Shown here piece by piece: positions 57,797 to 64,000 of a stretch of DNA of 64,000 bases. Within the stretch, counting starts at the first letter, position 1. Each line of letters starts with the position of its first letter. The position numbers and the translations under genes were made by a program. The notes under the pieces are model-generated. The model was not told the origin of the DNA, did no database searches, and was given only the letters and a program-made list of their open reading frames with translations. This DNA comes from Sordaria brevicollis (taxonomy: Eukaryota; Ascomycota; Sordariomycetes; Sordariales; Sordariaceae): the NCBI GenBank assembly GCA_033439795.1, contig JAUTDP010000002.1, forward strand, positions 2,976,001 to 3,040,000, written 5' to 3'.

Positions 57797-59843
57797 GGTT
57801 TGAGCAGGGAGTGATGGCTCGAGTGGTTGTCGACGGCCTGCCTCTTCTCTCCAGATGAACGTTCTCGTTAAGCAAGAGTGACCCGGTCTCCCCGTGCTTC
57901 TTCCCAGTAGTCGTCGAGTCGTATCCAGTCAAGTTAAGAGCACTTTCCCGTCAACACAAAGTCAAGGGGGCTCAAGTGGACGGCAGGAGTCGTTCGGAAA
58001 TGCCCGACTTCGAATTATTCGGCCTGATATTTGGAGGCCGAGGACGCGCTTGATTCTTCAACTGCGTAGTATTGTCATCTCGAGAGATATCGGACGGAAG
58101 AACGAGAATATTTAAACTTCAAAGATGAAGTTTGACTCGGAGAACCATGACGGATCCGAACATCGAAGAATCAAAGGTCCCACATGGGACTTTTTTTCTT
58201 CTACCTAGTAACCTCAACTAGGGGGGCAAGGATCACCCAACAAGGTGCCCATTCCACCGCTAGGAGGTGGATCTTAGTCCGCCGTCGTCAGGAACATTTT
58301 GGCCGGGTTGGGCTTCCGTTGAACCAATTGTCGAATGCTTTAGAAGGACCGGGATATTGAAATCCCTATGTGTAGGTGAGAGCGTAGCACTGCACCAGCC
58401 CTCTGTCAAACTCCAAGCGAAGGTACTGTAGTCATCCAGGCGACACCGACACCGACACCGACACCGGCCTTATCAGATCCAGCCCTGCCAGCTTATCAAT
58501 CATGACTGATGCTGAATCGGTAGAATGGTGTCGGTCTGTCGTGATGCTTTGTCCATATGATTTTCCGGGAGTTCGGATCCATTAATCGTGAAGGAACGAA
58601 AGGATTGGTCGATTCTTGAAAATCATGGTTGGTATCGATAACAATTGACGGGACCAAAGAGAAAAAAAGAAAAAGGGAGAAAAGTTCACGCTTGTAAGCC
58701 GCCCGGATCCAATGCGTGCGTTGCCGTTCAGGTGTTCTTTCGGCAACAACGCCCTGAATCCCGGTCCAGTGCCCCTGACTTTGGTGGATACTCCCGGTAT
58801 CGTTGCCGCTAAAAATGGAGCGCTGTGCAGATTTACAACCGAAAAACCGTTGGTGTCGTCACGATCAACGACAGCCCGCAACATTAGTTATCGAAGAGAT
58901 ATCAAAGGAAGCAAAATCTGTCAAGAAACGAGGTACCAGACCACGACTGCCTCGAGTCTGTTAGGACAGTCATGAAGACACAAAAAAAAAAAAAAAAAAA
59001 AAAAATTGCCCAACACGAAATATACGAATGTTCCTAAAAGGCATTGAAGGAAAATGGCTTTACACTTCCCCAGAAAACCAAATGGCTCCATAGATCTATT
59101 GGCGTGGTTCCATCTGGAACCAGAGTCTCCATCGCAGGCGGCTGACCAAAGCATTATAAACTTTTGCAACTCGCATTGCAAATCAGCTAGTGCCGTAGTA
59201 CCCGTTGAGAAGTTCGTTTAATGTTCAACAAGCAGGCATCATCCACATCCCCAGTTGACATTCAAGAGTGATTATCGCCGATAGCTCCGAATGGCCCTGA
59301 CTTACACGCATAAACCCACACGTAGTAAGAGTTCGAGGAAGGTGAAGTAGAGGTCAAGTATAATAATAACCTGGGTGAATAATTGATTTACCGTTGCGTT
59401 CTGATTCACTATCTTGGCTTTCTGGCTTGCTAGGCATGGCAAAAGATTTCTCACAGTCCCCAAATGTTGATTGAAAAGAGAGCGTCTCGACGCATGCGGA
59501 GCCTACTAGATTACAATAAGTCTGGAAGAACAGGAAAAAATCGGTCTTACTTACAGTATCTAACCCGTCAAAAATAAAACGCCCCTTAATCTTTGAACTG
59601 TGTGCCTGCCCTTGCGCCGTATCTAAACCGACATGTTGAAACTTGATTAAGAAAAGTGTTGACAAAGAACCGGCTAAAGCACCCTCCCAAACTCCGCTAT
59701 ATGCCATTCCCAGAGCATAGACTTGATGCTCTCCGAGTCTTAATGGTCTTCTAGACCGAAACTGTAGTTAGGCTCTTCATAGTGCTGTCTCTCTGATTTA
59801 CTCGAACTGGCTCCCTAGAGGTCAGTCTCATCACTGATTCGAC
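57797..59843. other. Gene-free stretch with simple repeats
   Basis: The promoter of the MFS gene lies at the left. It contains a four-unit CACCGA hexamer repeat at 58443-58468 and an uninterrupted run of 24 A at 58982-59005. Minus-strand frames (58582-58884, 59354-59707) lack motifs. Confidence 0.4.
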
Positions 59844-61224
59844 CTAAGCCTGCGTCTGTCCCTCTGCCTCTGGCGCCTTATTCTGCTTTCTTCCTCTGTC
59901 ATGGTCTTTGAGGCCCGAGCTAGCGGCACTCTCGCCAACCCTCACCTCGTCCTCCGGCACACCAACCGCAATGCTGCTGATCGCACTGACTACCCTTGGT
60001 CGCTCCGCTCTTGCCGCAGGATCAGAATCCCTCGGCGCAGCAATGCTGACACCGCCGGTGGCAGCAGTAGAAGCAGTAACGCTAACGCTGGCAGTGGTAC
60101 TGGTGCTGTCGCTCCGGGTCCGCGGAGCCAGTGAGCCCGCACCGCTTTGGCTTGCGCGGCTAGCATCACTAGCTCGGCGCTCGCGGACCATGCGCTCCAA
60201 CTCCCGGACTCGTCGCTTCAGGGCTTCGTTTTCTTTCTTCACGTTCTCAAGCTCGGCACGATAGAAGGCTGTTTCCTCATAGCGAGGGGTTCCCGGCAGG
60301 ATGGCCGGAGAATGCTCACTGGTCAGGACCGATCCGGGGGTTGCAGCAGTTGAGTGAAAAGTGCCAGACAGGCGATGGGCAAAATAGTTGACTGTCGAGG
60401 GGTCGCCAGGATTCGATGAGGGTGTGAAGCTGTGGGTTGGAAGGGCGCCCGAGTAGCTGCCCATGAAGTGAGAGGAGGATGGCGAGCCTGCCTGGCTCCG
60501 TCTGGAAGCAGCACTGTTTTGTCTGCTCAAGCTGATACCGCCAATGGGAAGAGGTTGGGTGGGACGGACGGGGGCAGGTGACGAGATACCAGTGAGTGAT
60601 GTCGAGATGGAACCGGCGTTGGCTGTGAGGCTGCGCGTGCTGGCGCTTGACGAGGTGCGATGATGCATGCTAACACGGTGATGGGAGAGACCTGGAGCGC
60701 CGGAGCCAATATAAGCGTCGCCCATCGGTCCCGATTCCGCACCCGAAGCGCTGGCTGAAGCTGAAGACGCATTGGAGATGACCGAAGCATTAGAGACAAC
60801 AGATGCGTTTTGCGCAGCACGGAGCATGCTGAGCTCGCGGCTGAGGCGGTTGACCTGTACCAAAACATAGACGGTTAGCTACTGAACAGCGTAGATATTG
60901 GATGAGGATCAAACATACCACTGCCTCTTGTTCCTTCTCCAGTTGCAAATGCAGGTCGGCGGCGGTAAGAGGACGAGGATGTCGTGTTGGTCCTGGACCT
61001 GGATCAATGCCCGAGTTGTCCTTCATGACCGGGAGATAATGAGGAGAAGGCAACGGAGGTGAGGAAACGGCGTTGACGACAGGCTGGTTGGACGGGAGGA
61101 TGTTGAGAGCGGACGGGTTGGGTACTGGAGATGGAGGCATCTTGGACGAAGCTGCGTCTTGAGAGGCAGTTTGAGTCTGCGAGGCCGTTGGTGAGGCCGT
61201 TGTTTGAGCTGTTTGTGAAGACAT
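59844..61224 (-). CDS. Ser-rich protein with two coiled coils
   Basis: Two exons, 61224-60919 and 60854-59844, join across a 64-bp intron (GTATGT/CAG) to 438 residues. The first 80 residues are Pro/Ser/Thr-rich with ILPSNQP and a LPSPHYLPVMKD segment. Across the splice the chain reads LHLQLEKEQEAVVNRLSRELSMLRAAQ, a leucine-zipper-like coiled coil. A long Ser/Ala stretch follows, and then a second coiled coil, FYRAELENVKKENEALKRR followed by VRELERMVRERR (about 300-330). The C-terminus is disordered and basic (DHDRGRKQNK). There is no basic DNA-binding region in front of either zipper, so it is not a classic bZIP. Probably a scaffold or RNP-type protein; I do not recognise the orthologue. Confidence 0.82.
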
Positions 61225-62402
61225 GATGTTGCTTTCTTGAGGTGAGGGGGTTTGTTGGACACGACAGTATACGGTGCCTCGGTTAGAAGAGACAGGATGG
61301 CGGGTATCGGTCAACAGGTCAAGTCTGAAAGTGAATGAACGGGATGGGATACCTCTATCAAAGGTAAACCGCAGCCCTGATGTGTAAGTCGGATTTTCCA
61401 AGCCTTAAATCCTCGGCCACTGGCGGTGATTCCTTTCTCTTCGGAGATACCGTAGAAACCAAATGAAGCGTATAGGCAATGATTAAGTGATTTAACTCTT
61501 TCAATCTCAAAGTTCCAAATTTGTTGATTTCGGATTTGAGAGTGTTTGATGTTGCGAGATTGGGAGTTGCGGCTTTGCGACGGCCTGGGCTCCAGCGTCA
61601 ACCAGATAAAAGGGGCGTGAAACAAAATCGATACGCACGGGTCAAATTTTGGTAAAATATCAAAACCACAAGATCGATGTGTGTCTGTGAGATCGCGTAT
61701 CGACGAACTGCTCTCGGGATATGTTTCGTGTTGATGAAGCGAGCGTGTAGCCGTAATCGTGACCGTGACCGTGGTGTTGCAGTGGATCGCCGGAGCCGGT
61801 GAGCTTCGCACCACCTGATGGAAATCAATGGGTGGGGCAGTCAACTGTATGAAACAGCGAACATGCCTGCCGGAGGAGCTGGGAGCTTCCCCGCCATTTT
61901 GCCGGCCGGGAGAGACTCTGCCGTCCAAAGACCCGCCCTTGCCGTCTTGGAAGCTTGCCGGTGGACCTTGCTTCCAATGATGTAATGGCTCGCCAGTGCC
62001 AACAATGACAGAACGAACATCTTGACTTGACTTGGGACGGACCTGCCGCAAAACCACACAGCAGCATACAGGCAAAAAGGGACGGCATTTCAATATGCGC
62101 TGTACCTGGAAAGATCGGTACTGGCTGCTGAGGTGATGTCAAGAGCGGGGTTACCTGTATCTTGAGTAGACGCAAAAGGTCGCAGCATACATATAAATCA
62201 TCTTCTTTCTCGCCTTCAGAACTGTGAATCTCTCTTCTGCATCAACACAATCTGTGCATTTTCTCCATCAATCGACCAACGTCAACCCAATTTGTAAGGC
62301 CCCTTTTTGATTTTGGTGAAAGCTTAGTCTCTCGGCAAGGTAAACCTAACTAATCGTTGGGCCATACAGTTTAAACACAACAACCTCCAAAACACATACA
62401 CA
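61225..62402. other. Divergent promoter region, 1.2 kb
   Basis: It lies between the start of the coiled-coil gene (minus) and the start of the small gene at 62403 (plus). An open minus-strand frame at 61311-62093 begins at a non-ATG codon and carries no motif. A pyrimidine-rich run (CATCTTCTTTCTCGCC) lies near 62199-62214. Confidence 0.45.
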
Positions 62403-62691
62403 ATGCCTTCCGAAGGACCTGAGCGCGGCCAGTCCCCTCCTCCCGAGCGCCAGACCGGCAAGCAGCAGGGCGATGTTGCTGGCTCCGGCAAGGGTGTCGA
62501 CGACGCTTCCAACAAGGAGCAGACCAACAAGTCTGGTCTCGAGGTACGACTCCAAGCTGCTTCAGCCACACGAATCTGTCAGTTATAACTAACACGGCTT
62601 CCAGAACCTCTCCTCCAACCCCAAGGGTCCCCTAGACGACGAGGTCGAGAGAAAGTTCGCCAAGACGAGCAAGCCTGAGGAGTCCAAGTAA
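62403..62691 (+). CDS. Small conserved hydrophilic protein
   Basis: Two exons, 62403-62543 and 62605-62691, join across a 61-bp intron (GTACGA/CAG) to 75 residues, below the length of most detected frames. The ATG follows ACACA. The chain has GQSPPPERQTGKQQGD, GSGKGVDDASNKEQTNKSGLE and then NLSSNPKGPLDDEVERKF with KTSKPEESK at the end. It is entirely hydrophilic and probably disordered. Similar small proteins with a PPPERQTGxQQ start and an N-x-x-S-N-P-x-x-P-L end occur widely in filamentous ascomycetes. No function is established to my knowledge. It lies divergent to the coiled-coil gene. Confidence 0.8.
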
Positions 62692-63891
62692 AGAGATATG
62701 GGAAGCTTAGTGCATGGGATACAATGATTCATGAACATGGCGTTGGGAAATGTTTTCTTGGGACTGGGAGACCAATGCTATATCTAGCCATTTGGTCAAT
62801 TTCAACGACAGCAATCAAACGAATAGAGCACGGATTGTATGACAGCAAATAACTTTCGTTCCTGTCTACACGTGGATTCATCACGACTTTCAATTTCCCC
62901 ATCGCACGTGCTTATTGTCAATGTCGATGTCGGCAATGTGGGTACAGAGCTCCTGTCATTTTAGCACCCAGGTTGCCAGGGTCCTGTCAGTGACGTTAGC
63001 TCTTGTAAGGACTTTGGGACGAAGTAGGGATCACCACTTCAATCAAAAGATCGCATACGGTACAAACGCAGATACGCCATGAACAATTGGACAAAGCCTC
63101 CATCAGAATTCCCTCCGGCACGTCTTGAGGTGAGGATCTTGGACTGCGCTATAAAGTCTGTCAAACTGTCACACACCAACCTACACATCCATGCTAGATT
63201 TCTACTAGTACTCAACAGCTGGGTTTGGTGTCACAGCAAGATAGTTCAGGAGGCCACCTTCACATGTCATGATGCTTTCCGCTCAGATCTCTTGATATTG
63301 CAATTTACAACTGAATTTCATCCCAACAGAAACTGAGACGGAGGCAACCTGCTCAAACACCGTCGTCACTGCCTACACCATCTCCAGCTGGATGATGGAC
63401 CCTTTGCCCCTGCTGTTGAACTTCCTGACGTGTCTTGGCGTGGGAACTTGGCACTTTATGGCCCGCTCTGGCCCGCTACAAGCGACTTTCATGGTGTTTC
63501 CTCTGTTCGCACAGCCACCTTGAATGGCCCCTCGATCATGCGATGACGACATGCCTGGTCGTCGTGTACCCCTCCTTCCGCCCATGGCTTCTCCCACCTT
63601 CCATCCCTGTGACAGTCCCAAGCTGAGTTTGGGAACCCGTCAAGTCCCATTGCCTGCACTTTTTACACCTCGGGCAAGCCTTGTCCATCATCTGACGAAC
63701 CCTTCATACATAAGGCCAGCCCAGATCGATCTCTTGTCGCCTTTGCTTCTGTTCTTGGCCCCTACTTACACCGTGACTTAATCTTTCCCCATTCTCAACC
63801 AAGCAAACCGCTTGACCACAACAGCTCTCGATTACCTACCAAACTACAAACACACACACACACACAAATACCATCTCAACAAACATCAATC
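62692..63891. other. Intergenic stretch before the RRM gene
   Basis: Short frames only. A (CA)n run of about 9 units (63849-63867) lies about 25 bp before the start of the RRM gene and is probably in its 5' untranslated region. Confidence 0.45.
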
Positions 63892-63965
63892 ATGTCTACA
63901 GTCATCGTCAAGAACATCGGCGCCAAGACCGAGGATAAGGACATCCGCGCCTTCTTCAGCTTCTG
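63892..63965 (+). CDS. Vip1-like RRM protein, first exon only
   Basis: The ATG at 63892 follows CAATC. It codes for MSTVIVKNIGAKTEDKDIR and AFFSF, then a split Cys codon (TG|) at the GTAAGC donor. This is the first beta strand (RNP2-like VIVKNI) and first helix of an RRM, with the F-F-S-F-C ending of the Vip1 group of fission-yeast and filamentous-fungal proteins. The remaining exons lie beyond the right edge. The function is RNA binding by family; the specific role is not known from this piece. The (CA) repeat lies in the presumed leader. Confidence 0.75.
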
Positions 63966-64000
63966 GTAAGCATCTCGCAGTATCGCAGGATGGATGACAA

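Noticed and set aside
61311..62093. 260-codon minus-strand frame upstream of the coiled-coil gene
   Set aside because: Begins at a non-ATG codon and contains no motif; most likely leader and promoter DNA.
1..64000. tRNA, 5S rRNA and CRISPR arrays
   Set aside because: No cloverleaf A/B-box pair, no 5S-like sequence and no regularly spaced repeats were seen by eye; a covariance-model scan would be decisive.

Overview
The window looks like nuclear DNA of a filamentous ascomycete, most likely a sordariomycete of the Neurospora/Sordaria type. Three things point there. Genes have short introns (about 57-175 bp) with GT..AG borders. Two long AT-rich blocks show the signature of repeat-induced point mutation (RIP): CpA and TpG almost absent, CpG kept, Gln and Trp codons turned to stops. 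A single-domain cyanovirin-N homologue and a HET-domain gene are also typical of such fungi. No tool was run; splice sites were placed by reading frame and consensus.

Layout. 1-352: 3' end of an unidentified gene. 2.1-3.4 kb (-): LaeA/TAM-type methyltransferase. 4.66-15.22 kb: a RIP-mutated TIR element with a Fot1/pogo-like transposase relic, split by a complete Ty3/gypsy chromodomain LTR retrotransposon (5893-13315) with 240-bp LTRs and a 5-bp target duplication. 16.35-27.2 kb: FAD-dependent oxidoreductase (+), homogentisate 1,2-dioxygenase (-), a conserved lysine-tailed protein (-), and an unknown secreted protein (+). 27.2-33.9 kb: gene-poor, with decayed-looking coding fragments on the minus strand. 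33.9-44.0 kb: cyanovirin-N homologue (+), HET protein (+), a secreted protein (-) and a WD40-like protein (-). 44.80-45.13 kb: an intact small hAT-type MITE. 45.77-52.45 kb: a second RIP-mutated TIR element carrying a DUF6589-like protein relic (+) and a RecQ-type helicase relic (-), facing each other. 52.5-64 kb: a gene-poor stretch, then an MFS transporter (-), a Ser-rich coiled-coil protein (-), a 75-residue conserved protein (+) and the first exon of a Vip1-like RRM protein (+).

The protein-coding genes are dispersed housekeeping or accessory genes and I see no operon-like or biosynthetic cluster. The functional theme is genome defence: two multi-kilobase transposons were silenced by RIP, while the roughly 330-bp MITE escaped. 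The most unusual object is the 6.7-kb element pairing a DUF6589-like protein with a RecQ-like helicase between long terminal inverted repeats.
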